From Pseudonocardia abyssalis (lineage in GTDB: Bacteria; Actinomycetota; Actinomycetes; Mycobacteriales; Pseudonocardiaceae), in assembly GCF_019263705.2 (NCBI RefSeq), contig NZ_JADQDK010000001.1, forward strand, positions 2,046,001-2,110,000: 64,000 bases of DNA, read 5' to 3'. Of this stretch, positions 38,787-47,703 are shown piece after piece. The notes beneath the pieces are model-generated. The model was not told the origin of the DNA, did not search any database, and saw only the letters and a program-made list of their open reading frames with translations. The position numbers were made by a program, and so were the translations under genes. The first letter of the stretch is position 1. Each line of letters begins with the position of its first letter.

Positions 38787-39389
38787 GTGCAGGACGACGA
38801 CGGCGGTCGCTATCACGACCTGCACCCCGGCTGGGACGAGAACCCTATCGGCCTGGAGCGGGCCGCGAGCCTGATCCGCACCTACGAGGTGCAGTTCGTC
38901 CCCGGCCTCCTGCAGACCCCGGACTACGCGCGGGCGGTCACGCGCCTGAGCCACGACGACGCGCGCGAGGTCGACCGCCGGGTCGCGCTGTGCGTCCGCC
39001 GCCAGGCGCTGCTCACCGCGCCCGGCGGCCCGACGCTGTGGGCCGTGGTCGACGAGGCCGCGCTGCGCCGCCCGATCGGTGGCAGCGAGATCAGCCGGGC
39101 CCAGCTCGACCACCTCATCGCACTGTCCGAGCGGCCCCACGTGAAGGTGCAGGTCGCCCCGTTCCACTTCGCCGGTCACGCCGCGGCGGGAGGGCCGTTC
39201 ACCATCCTGCGCTTCCCCGGGCGCGACGTGCCCGACGTCGTCCACCTCGAGCAGCTCAGCGGCGCGCTGTACCTGGACGAGCCCTCCGACGTGGAGCAGT
39301 ACCGTCAGGTGATGGACCGGCTGTGTGCACAGATCGAGCCGCTCGACCGCACCCGCGCGATCCTCCGCGCGATCCGGGCGGAGCTGTAG
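38787..39389 (+). CDS. DUF5753 protein without the usual XRE helix-turn-helix
   Basis: 200 residues. The protein begins almost directly in the DUF5753 domain: ERAASLIRTYEVQFVPGLLQ, then TPDYARAVTRLSHDD, LTAPGGPTLWAVVDEAALRR, LIALSERPHVKVQVAPFHFA, and PFTILRFPGRDVPDVVHLEQ, to VEQYRQVMDRLCAQIEPL. In WhiJ-type proteins this domain follows an XRE helix-turn-helix of about 80 residues, which is absent here. GTG 38787 has AGGGAG at 38777-38782, so the short form is genuine and not a missed start. It may act as a sensor or dominant partner for an XRE regulator encoded elsewhere. Confidence 0.88.
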   Translation: MQDDDGGRYHDLHPGWDENPIGLERAASLIRTYEVQFVPGLLQTPDYARAVTRLSHDDAREVDRRVALCVRRQALLTAPGGPTLWAVVDEAALRRPIGGSEISRAQLDHLIALSERPHVKVQVAPFHFAGHAAAGGPFTILRFPGRDVPDVVHLEQLSGALYLDEPSDVEQYRQVMDRLCAQIEPLDRTRAILRAIRAEL

Positions 39390-39487
39390 CCCTGCGGAAA
39401 CGGCCGGCATCCCCCCTCCCCCAAAGGCTGGGTCTCGACCCGGTCCGTCTCCGCACGCCCGACGCCGGGAGCGCCCCCTGGGCGACG

Positions 39488-40318
39488 ATGCGCGACCACC
39501 TCGTCGAACGGCTCCCGCGCGTCGCCGCCGAGCGGGTCGAGGAGATGCTGGAGCAGGGGCGGATCGTCGACGCCGACGGCCCGCTCGACGCCGCGGCGCC
39601 CTACCGTCCGGGCACCTACCTGTGGTTCCACCGCGACCTGCCCGTGGAGACCCCGGTCCCGTTCCCGATCGGGATCGTGCACCGCGACGACGACCTGCTC
39701 GTCGTCGACAAGCCGCACTTCCTGGCCACCATCCCGCGCGGGCAGCACGTCGCGGAGACCGCGCTGGTCCGCCTGCGCCGCGACCTGGAGCTGCCCGAGC
39801 TGAGCCCCGCGCACCGGCTCGACCGCGTCACCGCCGGGCTCGTCATGTTCGTCGTGCACCGGGAGCGCCGCGGGGCCTACCAGACGCTGTTCCGCGACCG
39901 CCGCGTCCACAAGGTCTACGAGGCGCTCGCCCCGCACGACCCGGCCCTGGAGCTGCCGCGGACCGTCCGCAGCCGGATCGTCAAGGAGCGCGGCGTGCTC
40001 CAGGCCCGGGAGGTCGACGGCCCGCCGAACGCCGAGACGCTCGTCGAGGTGGTGGAGGTGGGCGGCGGGCTGGCCCGCTACCGCCTCACCCCGCGGACCG
40101 GGCGCACGCACCAGCTGCGCCTGCACATGGCCTCTCTCGGCGTGCCCATCGTCGACGACGACTTCTACCCGGACGTCCGTGAGCAGCCGCTCGACGACTT
40201 CAGCCGGCCCCTGCAGCTGCTGGCGGCCGAGCTCGCGTTCACCGACCCGGTCACCGGCGCGGCCCGCCGGTTCCGCTCCGCGCTGCGTTTGCGTGACCTG
40301 CCACACTCGCCCGCATGA
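39488..40318 (+). CDS. RluA-family pseudouridine synthase
   Basis: Pseudouridine synthase of the RluA family, which converts specific uridines of rRNA or tRNA to pseudouridine. Motifs: PFPIGIVHRDDDLLVVDKPH, the catalytic LSPAHRLDRVTAGLVMFV (HRLDRxTxG), TLFRDRRVHKVYEALA, and LTPRTGRTHQLRLHMASLGV. From the ATG at 39488 the protein has 276 residues, but family-like sequence continues upstream in the same frame (PLPQRLGLDPVRLR), with no ATG, GTG or TTG until 39323. The true start may be a CTG near 39392 or the GTG at 39323 inside the previous gene. It overlaps the next gene by 4 bp (ATGA). Confidence 0.85.
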   Translation: MRDHLVERLPRVAAERVEEMLEQGRIVDADGPLDAAAPYRPGTYLWFHRDLPVETPVPFPIGIVHRDDDLLVVDKPHFLATIPRGQHVAETALVRLRRDLELPELSPAHRLDRVTAGLVMFVVHRERRGAYQTLFRDRRVHKVYEALAPHDPALELPRTVRSRIVKERGVLQAREVDGPPNAETLVEVVEVGGGLARYRLTPRTGRTHQLRLHMASLGVPIVDDDFYPDVREQPLDDFSRPLQLLAAELAFTDPVTGAARRFRSALRLRDLPHSPA

Positions 40319-40905
40319 CGATGCAGGTCCCCCGGTTCTTCGTCCGCCAGAAGGTCACGCTGATGGTGAACCGGTACCTGGTGTACGCCGCGAACCCGGA
40401 CGGCACCGAGGGGCGGCTGATGGCATTCGCCGAGCAGAAGCGGATGAAGCTGAAGGAGGAGATCACCTTCTTCACCGACGAGTCGAAACAGCGGCGGGTG
40501 TTCTCCTTCAAGGCCCGCCAGCGCCTCGACGTCCGCGCCGAGCACGACGTGTTCGACGAGTCCGGGCAGCCGATCGGCTACTTCAAGAAGGAGTTCGCGG
40601 CCAGCCTGCTGCGCTCCACCTGGACGCTCGGCGCGCCCGGTCTCGACGCGCGCGGGCAGGAGCGCCGTCCGGTCATCGCGGTGCTGCGCCGGGTCTGGAC
40701 CGCGATCCCCTACCTGGGCGAGGTCTGGGTGCCGTTCGTCTTCCACTTCGACTTCGTCGACACCGTGACGGGAGCGCCGGTGCTCACGAGCGAGCGGCAG
40801 CGCTCGGTCCGCGACCGCTACGCCGTGACCGTGCAGGATCCGCGTCTGGACTTCCGGGTGGCGGCGTCGATGGCGGTGGCGCTGGACGCGCTGCAGAGCC
40901 GCTGA
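40315..40905 (+). CDS. LURP-one-related / scramblase-like protein
   Basis: 196 residues, similar to the LURP-one-related (Tubby-like, scramblase-like) family, a 12-stranded beta barrel around one helix. Conserved pieces: FFVRQKVTLMVNRYLVYAAN, LMAFAEQKRMKLKEEITFFT, VFSFKARQRLDVRAEHDVFD, YFKKEFAASLLRSTWTLG, and VWVPFVFHFDFVD. Bacterial members have no firm function; lipid binding is a guess. ATG 40315 overlaps the RluA stop by 4 bp, so it is translated with it. The 96 bp after it, before the GGDEF-EAL gene, holds the promoter of that gene. Confidence 0.8.
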   Translation: MTMQVPRFFVRQKVTLMVNRYLVYAANPDGTEGRLMAFAEQKRMKLKEEITFFTDESKQRRVFSFKARQRLDVRAEHDVFDESGQPIGYFKKEFAASLLRSTWTLGAPGLDARGQERRPVIAVLRRVWTAIPYLGEVWVPFVFHFDFVDTVTGAPVLTSERQRSVRDRYAVTVQDPRLDFRVAASMAVALDALQSR

Positions 40906-41001
40906 ACCGCGCATCGACCGCCGATCTCAGGATCCTCGCCGCGTGACGCACCCCGGGCCCACGACGTCAACCCGACGGCCCCGGCCACCGAAGTCAGAGC
41001 C

Positions 41002-43350
41002 ATGACGGTCTCACCGCTCCCCGCCGCGCGCGCGGTGGTGCCCGGGACGGGCGTCGCCGCCGTCACGGCGTTCCTGTTCCTGGCCGGGCTCACGACCGCG
41101 GTGGACGGGGCGGCGCAGCAGTGGGCGGCGAACATCGGGGTCCTGGCGTTCGCGGCCGCCGCGGTCGTTGGATGCGTGCGGGCGGCGCGACGCTCCCGGG
41201 GCCGCTCCCGCCGGGGCTGGGCCGCCCTCGCCGTCGGGGCCGGGGCCTGGGGCGCGGGGCAGGTCGTCTGGACGGCGCTGGAGTCCCTCGGGATCACGGC
41301 CCCGTTCCCGTCGGTGGCCGACATCGGCTACCTGACGTTCCCGGTGGCCGCTCTGGTCGGGCTCGCGCTCCTGTCCCCGCGGTCGGGGTGGGCCGGCCCG
41401 CGCCGGCTGCTCGACGCGCTCACGGTCGGCTGCGCGCTGGGGCTCCTCGCGTGGTTCACCGTCATCGACCCCCTCGCGGCGGGCCATCCGCTGCTCGAGG
41501 CCGCGGTGTCGCTGACCTACCCGGTCCTCGACGTCGTCCTGCTCACCGTCACCGTCCTGACGCTGACCCAGACGGGCGAGAAGCCGCTGCTGTGGGCGCT
41601 GCTCGGGCTCTCGATGGTCGCGATGACGGTCTCCGACGTCCTGTTCTCCTACGCGACGACGGCGGGCACCTACCTGTCCGGCTCGGCCGTCGACTGGGGG
41701 TGGTGGGCCGCGTTCCTGTTCCTGGGCACGGCGGGGTCGCTGGTCACGGGGCCGAGGTCCGGGCAGCCCCGGCCCCCGGCGGAGCGGACCGTGGCCCCGG
41801 CGAGCCTGCTGCCCTACCTGCCGCTGTCCGCCGTCGTGCTCGTCGCGGCGGTCGAGTCGGCCACCGGGACCGGGCTGGACCCGGTCGCGGTCGCGGTGAT
41901 CGTCGTGCTGGTCGGGCTGGTGCTGGTCCGCCAGTACGCCACCGTCCGCGACAACGTGACGCTCGCCCGGACCGTGCAGGTGCGGGAGGCGGAGCTGCAC
42001 GAGCTGGCCTTCCGCGACGGGCTCACCGGGCTCGCGAACCGCGCGCTGTTCCTGGACCGCCTGGGCCACGCCCTCGACCTGTCCGCGCGCGACCGCCGGC
42101 CGGTGTCGGTGGTGTTCCTCGACCTCGACGGGTTCAAGGCGGTCAACGACGGCCTCGGCCACGCGATGGGCGACGCCCTGCTGGTCCGCGTCGCCGAGCG
42201 CCTGCGGGCCACCCTGCGGGCCTCGGACACCCTGGCCCGCCTCGGCGGCGACGAGTTCGCGGTGCTCGTCGAGCAGGGGTCGCGCTTCGAGGACGACGCC
42301 GCGACCGTCGCGCAGCACCTGCTCGACTCGTTCAGCACCCCGTTCCAGATCCGGGGGCGCACGGTGTCGGTGTCGGCGAGCATCGGCGTGGCCTCGGTCG
42401 AGCCGGGCGTCGACCCGCCGGGGGCGGACCGCGCAGCCTCCCTGCTGCACCGCGCCGACGTCGCGATGTACGCGGTGAAGGAGGCCGGCCGGGGCGGCGG
42501 GATCCTGCAGCACTCCCCCTCGCTCGACGTCGGGCGCGGACGCGACGAGCCCGCCGTGGCGCGCGCGTTCGCCGCGGCGCTGGAGCAGGGCCTGGTCCGC
42601 GCGGTCTACCAGCCGGTCGTCGACCCGGTGACCGGGCGGATCGGGGCCTTCGAGGCGCTGGCCCGGTGGACCCACGACGGCGTCGAGATCCCGCCGACGA
42701 CGTTCGTGCCGATCTCCGCGCGCGCCGGGCTCTCCGAGCACCTGACCGGGCTGATGCTCGACCGGTCGTGCGCCCAGCTGGGTGCGTGGAACCGTGCGCT
42801 GGGGCACCGGCGGCTGCGCGTGGCCGTCAACGTCAACCCCTCCGAGCTGATGGACGCGACCTTCCCCGACCGGATCGTCGAGCTGTTCGCCCGGCACGGG
42901 CTCGCCGCCGGGCAGCTCGCCCTGGAGATCACCGAGAGCGGGATGACCACCCGTCCGGAGACCGCGGTCGACGTGATGAACGCGCTGCGGGCCTGCGGGG
43001 TCCGGCTCGCGCTCGACGACTTCGGCACCGGCTTCTCGACGCTGGCCCGGCTGTCCAGCACCCCCGTCGACACCGTGAAGATCGACCGGTACTTCGTCGC
43101 CGACATCGACCACGACGTGCAGAAGAAGCGGTTCCTCGTCGGGCTGTTCGAGCTGACCCGCCACCTCGGGCTGCGGACCGTCGCCGAGGGCGTCGAGCGG
43201 CCGGGGCAGCTCCGCGAGCTGCGCCGGCTGGGCTGCGACCTGGTGCAGGGCCACCTGATCGGTCGACCGGCCTCGGCCGAGGACCTCACCCCGATCGTGC
43301 TCGCCGAGCAGCCGGTCATCGCCCCGGAGCTGCTCGGCCGCGTCGGCTGA
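41002..43350 (+). CDS. Membrane-bound GGDEF-EAL protein
   Basis: 782 residues. About nine hydrophobic helices fill residues 1-315. The GGDEF domain (about 320-490) begins DGLTGLANRALFLDRLGHAL and has an intact signature RLGGDEFAVLVEQG near residue 413, so cyclic-di-GMP synthesis is possible. The EAL domain (about 510-765) has IGAFEALARWTHDGVEIP, LALEITESGMTTRPETAVDV, ALDDFGTGFSTLARLSSTPV and VKIDRYFVADIDHDV, with the EAL, DDFGTG and K positions of active phosphodiesterases. The balance of the two activities cannot be judged from sequence. It stands alone, with stop 21 bp from the convergent YciO-like gene. Confidence 0.93.
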   Translation: MTVSPLPAARAVVPGTGVAAVTAFLFLAGLTTAVDGAAQQWAANIGVLAFAAAAVVGCVRAARRSRGRSRRGWAALAVGAGAWGAGQVVWTALESLGITAPFPSVADIGYLTFPVAALVGLALLSPRSGWAGPRRLLDALTVGCALGLLAWFTVIDPLAAGHPLLEAAVSLTYPVLDVVLLTVTVLTLTQTGEKPLLWALLGLSMVAMTVSDVLFSYATTAGTYLSGSAVDWGWWAAFLFLGTAGSLVTGPRSGQPRPPAERTVAPASLLPYLPLSAVVLVAAVESATGTGLDPVAVAVIVVLVGLVLVRQYATVRDNVTLARTVQVREAELHELAFRDGLTGLANRALFLDRLGHALDLSARDRRPVSVVFLDLDGFKAVNDGLGHAMGDALLVRVAERLRATLRASDTLARLGGDEFAVLVEQGSRFEDDAATVAQHLLDSFSTPFQIRGRTVSVSASIGVASVEPGVDPPGADRAASLLHRADVAMYAVKEAGRGGGILQHSPSLDVGRGRDEPAVARAFAAALEQGLVRAVYQPVVDPVTGRIGAFEALARWTHDGVEIPPTTFVPISARAGLSEHLTGLMLDRSCAQLGAWNRALGHRRLRVAVNVNPSELMDATFPDRIVELFARHGLAAGQLALEITESGMTTRPETAVDVMNALRACGVRLALDDFGTGFSTLARLSSTPVDTVKIDRYFVADIDHDVQKKRFLVGLFELTRHLGLRTVAEGVERPGQLRELRRLGCDLVQGHLIGRPASAEDLTPIVLAEQPVIAPELLGRVG

Positions 43351-43371
43351 GCAGCTCCTGCACGCCAGGCC

Positions 43372-43992
43372 CTACTCGAAGCGGGACGGGTCCCCCGCCC
43401 CGACCCGCACGATCTCCGGCTCGTCACCGGAGAGGTCGACGACGGTGGTGGGCTCGGTGCCGCACTCCCCCGAGTCGATGACGGCGTCGACGACGTGGTC
43501 GAGCCGCTCCTTGATGTCCCAGCCCTGCGTCATCGGCTCCTCCTGGTCGGGGAGCAGCAGGGTCGAGGACAGCAGCGGCTCGCCCAGCTCGGCCAGCAGC
43601 GCCTGTGTGACGACGTGCTCGGGGATCCGCACCCCGACGGTCTTCTTCTTCGGGTGCAGCAGCCGCCGGGGCACCTCCTTGGTGGCGGGGAGGATGAACG
43701 TGTACTGGCCCGGCGTCGCCGCCTTGACCGACCGGAACACCGCGTTGCTGACCTGCACGAACTGGCCGAGCTGCGCGAAGTCGGCGCACACCAGCGTGAA
43801 GTGGTGGCGGTCGTCGAGGTGCCGGATCTCGCGGATCCGGTCGAGCCCCTTGCCGTTGCCGAGCTGGCAGCCCAGCGCGAAGCACGAGTCGGTGGGGTAG
43901 GCGATCAGGCCACCGTCGCGGACGAGGTCGACGACCTGGGTGATCGACCGCCGCTGCGGGTCGACGGGATGCACATCGAAGTAGCGGGCCAT
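43372..43992 (-). CDS. YciO/YrdC-like (Sua5 family) protein
   Basis: 206-residue member of the Sua5/YciO/YrdC family, whose YrdC branch makes threonylcarbamoyl-AMP for tRNA; the YciO branch, matched here, is less well understood. Conserved sequence: GGLIAYPTDSCFALGCQLGN, LDRIREIRHLDDRHHFTLVC, KAATPGQYTFILPATKEVPR, KKKTVGVRIPEHVVTQALLA and EPLLSSTLLLPDQEEPMTQG. The lysine and serine positions of the fold are kept. It follows the hydrolase by 9 bp on the minus strand, so it is likely the last gene of the mhq-like set. A YrdC proper is expected elsewhere. Confidence 0.9.
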   Translation of the reverse strand: MARYFDVHPVDPQRRSITQVVDLVRDGGLIAYPTDSCFALGCQLGNGKGLDRIREIRHLDDRHHFTLVCADFAQLGQFVQVSNAVFRSVKAATPGQYTFILPATKEVPRRLLHPKKKTVGVRIPEHVVTQALLAELGEPLLSSTLLLPDQEEPMTQGWDIKERLDHVVDAVIDSGECGTEPTTVVDLSGDEPEIVRVGAGDPSRFE

Positions 43993-44001
43993 CCCGCGAG
44001 G

Positions 44002-44595
44002 TTAGCGCTCCAGGAACGCCTTGACCTCCGGCAGAACCGACGCGTCGATACCGTGACCGCCGTCGTGCGGGAACTCCTCGACCTCGGCGCCGCACCCGCG
44101 CAGCTGGGCGAGCAGTGTGGCCGTCTCGGCCGTGCTCACGAGCGGGTCGCGGCGGCCGTTGGAGACCGCGACGCGCTTGCCGGAGAGGTCGACGTCTCCC
44201 GGACCGTCCCGGAACGGCACCATCGCCGCCAGCAGGACCGCGGCCGAGAGCACCTCGGGGCGACGGAACAGCAGCGCCGACGCGGTGTTCGCCCCGTTGG
44301 AGAACCCCGCCGCGACCCACGGGCCGGCGTCGACGCCGAGCACGAAGTCGGCGAGCTCGTCGACGCGCGCCCGCAGGTCGTCCTCGTCGAGCACACCCTC
44401 GGCGAGGCGCCGGAAGAACCGGTTCGCCCCGTTCTCCGACACCTGCCCACGCGGGGAGAGGACGGGGCCTGCGCCGTCCCCCGCCCACCCCAGGTGGTCG
44501 CGCAGCGGGAGCAGGTCGTGCTCGTCGCCACCGGTGCCGTGCAGGAGGAGCAACGGGGTGCCCGCACCCGGGAGCAGCACGTGCTCGAAGGTCAT
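44002..44595 (-). CDS. Alpha/beta hydrolase, MhqD-like carboxylesterase
   Basis: 197 residues, small alpha/beta hydrolase of the phospholipase/carboxylesterase type. Motifs: LLLLHGTGGDEHDLLPLRDH, the nucleophile elbow WVAAGFSNGANTASALLF, the Asp in VAVSNGRRDPLVSTAET and the His in EFPHDGGHGIDASVLPEV. In Bacillus subtilis, MhqD is a hydrolase encoded beside the ring-cleaving dioxygenase MhqO; the same order is seen here, so a role in detoxifying quinone-like electrophiles is a reasonable inference. ATG 44595 overlaps the dioxygenase stop by 4 bp. Confidence 0.9.
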   Translation of the reverse strand: MTFEHVLLPGAGTPLLLLHGTGGDEHDLLPLRDHLGWAGDGAGPVLSPRGQVSENGANRFFRRLAEGVLDEDDLRARVDELADFVLGVDAGPWVAAGFSNGANTASALLFRRPEVLSAAVLLAAMVPFRDGPGDVDLSGKRVAVSNGRRDPLVSTAETATLLAQLRGCGAEVEEFPHDGGHGIDASVLPEVKAFLER

Positions 44596-45536
44596 GACGG
44601 CACCCGCAGCGTCGGCAGGGACGCGGCGATCTGCTCGCGCGAGGGCTCCAGCCACGGCGGCAGCTTCAGCGCGCGGCCCAGCTCCAGCAGCGGCTCGTCG
44701 ACCGCGAAGCCCGGCTCGTCGGTGGCGATCTCGAACAGCACGCCGCCGGGCTCGCGGAAGTAGATGGAGGTGAAGTACTGCCGGTCGAGGATCTCGGTGA
44801 CCTGCTGCCCCGCCTCGACCAGCTCGGTGCGCCACGCGGCCTGCGTGGCCCGGTCCGCCACCCGGAACGCGACGTGGTGCACGGTGCCTCCGGCCTGCAG
44901 CCCCTCCGGCCTGCGGTCGCCCGCGACGTCGAGCACCGCGCCCGCGCCGCCCCCGGCCATCGCGAACCGGGCGCGGTCGCCGTCCTCGCCCGCAGCGGTC
45001 ATGCCGAGCAGCCCGGTGAGCAGCTCGACGGTGGGCTCGGGCAGGCGCTCGGACAGCGTCACGGAGTGCAGGCCGCGCACCGCGTGTTCGGCGGGCACGT
45101 CGGCGACGCCGTCCCAGCCGGAGCGGGTGTCGCCGGGAGCCGCGACGACGTCGATGACGAGGCCGTCGGGGTCGCGGAAGGTCAGCACCTCCTCGCCGTC
45201 GCGGGTGCGCGGGCCCTCGTGCTCGATCCCGAGCCCGGCGACCCGGCTCTGCCACCAGCCCAGCGACTCCGGCGGCACGCTGAACGCGGTCGCCGTCGTC
45301 AGCCCGGTGCCCTGCCGCCCGGCGGGGACGCCCCGCCAGGGGAAGAACGTGAGGATCGACGACGGCGACCCCGTCTCGTCGCCGTAGTAGAGGTGGTACA
45401 CGTCGGGTGCGTCGAAGTTCACCGTCTGCTTGACCAGCCGCAGGCCGAGGACGGCGGTGTAGAAGTCGACGTTGGCCTGCGGGTCGGAGGCGATCGCGGT
45501 GACGTGGTGCAGCCCGTGCGGGGCGAGGTCCGTCAT
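44592..45536 (-). CDS. VOC-family ring-cleaving dioxygenase, MhqO-like
   Basis: 314 residues made of two VOC modules. First module: GLHHVTAIASDPQANVDFYT, then AVLGLRLVKQTVNFDAPDVY, HLYYGDETGSPSSILTFFPW. Second module: GTVHHVAFRVADRATQAAWR, VTEILDRQYFTSIYFREPGG and VLFEIATDEPGFAVDEPL. Metal ligands (His, His, Glu) are present in the usual places. Members cleave aromatic rings and are induced by methylhydroquinone in Bacillus. ATG 45536 is preferred over 45545. A TAGTNNACTA element precedes the gene, and the hydrolase follows directly. Confidence 0.9.
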   Translation of the reverse strand: MTDLAPHGLHHVTAIASDPQANVDFYTAVLGLRLVKQTVNFDAPDVYHLYYGDETGSPSSILTFFPWRGVPAGRQGTGLTTATAFSVPPESLGWWQSRVAGLGIEHEGPRTRDGEEVLTFRDPDGLVIDVVAAPGDTRSGWDGVADVPAEHAVRGLHSVTLSERLPEPTVELLTGLLGMTAAGEDGDRARFAMAGGGAGAVLDVAGDRRPEGLQAGGTVHHVAFRVADRATQAAWRTELVEAGQQVTEILDRQYFTSIYFREPGGVLFEIATDEPGFAVDEPLLELGRALKLPPWLEPSREQIAASLPTLRVPS

Positions 45537-45547
45537 GCACCCCACAC

Positions 45548-45557
45548 TAGTTGACTA
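45548..45557. promoter_or_regulatory. MarR-type operator candidate before the mhq-like operon
   Basis: TAGTTGACTA has arms TAGT and ACTA around two bases, 12 bp before the ATG at 45536. It lies in the only A/T-rich stretch of this 32-bp gap. MarR-family regulators of electrophile-response genes bind similar inverted repeats. Confidence 0.4.
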
Positions 45558-45568
45558 CGCAAACACTG

Positions 45569-46570
45569 CTACTTCTGGGAGAACGCCGCGTCGAACGCCG
45601 CCGACGGCGGGTCGAACGCCTGGCTGCGCACGAACTCCAGGGCCTCCGGGGCCCCGACGAGCCGGTCCATCCCCGCGTCCTCCCACTCGACCGAGATCGG
45701 GCCGGAGTAGCCGATGGTGTTGAGCATCCGGAAGCACGCCTCCCACGGGACGTCGCCGTGGCCGGTGGACACGAAGTCCCAGCCGCGCCGCGGGTCGGCC
45801 CATGGCAGGTGCGACCCCATCCGGCCGTTGCGCCCGTTGCCGACCTGGCGCTTCGCGTCCTTGCAGTCGACGTGGTAGATCCGGTCGGAGAAGTCCCACA
45901 GGAAACCGACCGGGTCGAGGTCCTGCCACACGAAGTGGCTGGGGTCCCAGTTCAGCCCGAAGGCCGGGCGGTGGTCGACCGCCTCGAGCGCGGCGACCGT
46001 CGTCCAGTAGTCGTAGGCGATCTCGCTGGGGTGCACCTCGTGGGCGAACCGGACGCCGACCTCGTCGAACACGTCGAGGATCGGGTTCCAGCGGTCGGCG
46101 AAGTCGCGGTAACCCGCGTCGACCATCGACTGCGGCACCGGCGGGAACATCGCGACGGTCTTCCAGATGCTCGACCCCGTGAACCCGACGACGGTGTCGA
46201 CGCCGAGTCTCGCCGCCGCCCGCGCCGTCATCGCCATGGCCTCGGCCGCGCGCTGCCGCACGCCCTCGGGCTCCCCGTCGCCCCACACGCGCGGCGGCAG
46301 GATCGCCTCGTGGCGGGCGTCGATCGGGTCGTCGCAGACGGCCTGGCCGGTGAGGTGGTTGGAGATCGCGAAGACCTGGAGGCCGTGCTCGTCCAGGATG
46401 TCGCGGCGCCCCTGCACGTAGGAGTCGTCCTCCACCGCGGCCCAGACGTCGAAGTGGTCGCCCCAGCAGGCGATCTCCAGACCGTCGTAGCCCCACTCCC
46501 CCGCCAGGCGCGCCACCTCCTCGAACGGCAGGTCCGCCCACTGCCCGGTGAACAGCGTGACCGGTCTCAT
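45569..46570 (-). CDS. Sugar phosphate isomerase/epimerase (xylose-isomerase-like TIM barrel)
   Basis: 333-residue AP-endonuclease-2/IolE-type TIM barrel. Conserved: [70 protein letters not shown] (metal Glu/His), [20 protein letters not shown] (metal Asp/His), and [20 protein letters not shown]. These residues form the divalent-metal site used for isomerisation or epimerisation. It is the last gene of the uptake operon, overlapping the dehydrogenase by 4 bp. Substrate probably a sugar or inositol-type polyol, unknown in detail. Confidence 0.9.
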   Translation of the reverse strand: MRPVTLFTGQWADLPFEEVARLAGEWGYDGLEIACWGDHFDVWAAVEDDSYVQGRRDILDEHGLQVFAISNHLTGQAVCDDPIDARHEAILPPRVWGDGEPEGVRQRAAEAMAMTARAAARLGVDTVVGFTGSSIWKTVAMFPPVPQSMVDAGYRDFADRWNPILDVFDEVGVRFAHEVHPSEIAYDYWTTVAALEAVDHRPAFGLNWDPSHFVWQDLDPVGFLWDFSDRIYHVDCKDAKRQVGNGRNGRMGSHLPWADPRRGWDFVSTGHGDVPWEACFRMLNTIGYSGPISVEWEDAGMDRLVGAPEALEFVRSQAFDPPSAAFDAAFSQK

Positions 46571-47703
46571 GCGTCGATCTCCTTCCACTGGCTCCCGGCC
46601 GCGGCGGAGCGCGTCACGGCGTCGAGCACGAGCTGGACCTGCAGGCCGTCGGCGAACGACGGCACCGGGTCGGCCCCGGCCGCGACGTCGCGCACCAGGT
46701 CGACGATCTCGTGGGTGAACGTGTGCTCGTAGCCCAGCCCGTGACCGGGCGGCCACCAGGCCCCCGCGTACGGGTGGGCGGGCTCGGTGACGATGATCCG
46801 CCGGAACCCGGCGACCTCGGCGTCGTCACCGCCGTCGAAGTACTGCAGCTCGTTCATCTGCTCGAAGTCGAACGCGAGCGAGCCCGCGCTGCCGTTGACC
46901 TCCAGGCGGATCTGGTTCTTGCGCCCGGTCGCGAAGCGGGTGGCCTCGAAGCTCGCCAACGCCCCTCCGGAGAACCGGCCCAGGAACAGCGCGGCGTCGT
47001 CGACGGTGACCGGCCCCCGGCCCTCCCCCGACGGCAGCGGCCGCTCGCGCACGAAGGTCTCGGTGAGTCCGCAGACGCCGGTGAGGCGGTCGCCGGTGAC
47101 GAACTGCGCGAGATCGACGACGTGCGCCCCGATGTCGCCGAGTGCCCCCGACCCGGCGCGCTCGACCTGCAGGCGCCACACCAGCGGCGCGTCCGGGTCG
47201 ACGATCCAGTCCTGCAGGTAGGTCGCCCGGACGTGCCGGACCTCCCCGATCCGGCCCTGCTCCACGAGCCGCCGGGCCAGCGTCACCGCGGGCACGCGGC
47301 GATAGTTGAAGCCCACCATGCTGCGCACGCCCGCCGCCTGCGCCCGCTCGGCGGCCGCCACCATCGCGCGGGCCTCCTCCACGGTGTTGGCCAGCGGCTT
47401 CTCGCACAGCACGTGCTTGCCGGCCTCCAGCGCCGCGACCGCGATCTCCGCGTGCACGTCACCGGGGGCGCAGACGTCGACGAGCTGCACGTCCTCGCGG
47501 GTGAGGAGTTGCTTCCAGTCGGTCTCGACGTCGCGCCAGCCCAGCCGGTCGGCCGCAGCCCGTGCTGTCGTGACGTCGCGGCCGCACAGGACCGCCATGT
47601 CGGGCGTCAGCGGGAGGTCGAAGAACCGCCCCGCGGTGCGCCAGGCCTGGGAGTGGGCGGCCCCCATGAAGGCGTGGCCGACCATCCCCACCCCCAGCGT
47701 CAT
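46567..47703 (-). CDS. Gfo/Idh/MocA-family dehydrogenase
   Basis: 378 residues. The Rossmann start is [20 protein letters not shown]; the NAD-binding loop continues to [20 protein letters not shown] and [20 protein letters not shown], with the catalytic EKP Lys. The second domain includes [40 protein letters not shown] and [20 protein letters not shown]. Such enzymes oxidise sugars or inositols. It overlaps the binding-protein gene at ATG 47703 and the isomerase at its 3' end, so it forms a tightly coupled catabolic pair with the isomerase. Confidence 0.93.
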   Translation of the reverse strand: MTLGVGMVGHAFMGAAHSQAWRTAGRFFDLPLTPDMAVLCGRDVTTARAAADRLGWRDVETDWKQLLTREDVQLVDVCAPGDVHAEIAVAALEAGKHVLCEKPLANTVEEARAMVAAAERAQAAGVRSMVGFNYRRVPAVTLARRLVEQGRIGEVRHVRATYLQDWIVDPDAPLVWRLQVERAGSGALGDIGAHVVDLAQFVTGDRLTGVCGLTETFVRERPLPSGEGRGPVTVDDAALFLGRFSGGALASFEATRFATGRKNQIRLEVNGSAGSLAFDFEQMNELQYFDGGDDAEVAGFRRIIVTEPAHPYAGAWWPPGHGLGYEHTFTHEIVDLVRDVAAGADPVPSFADGLQVQLVLDAVTRSAAAGSQWKEIDA

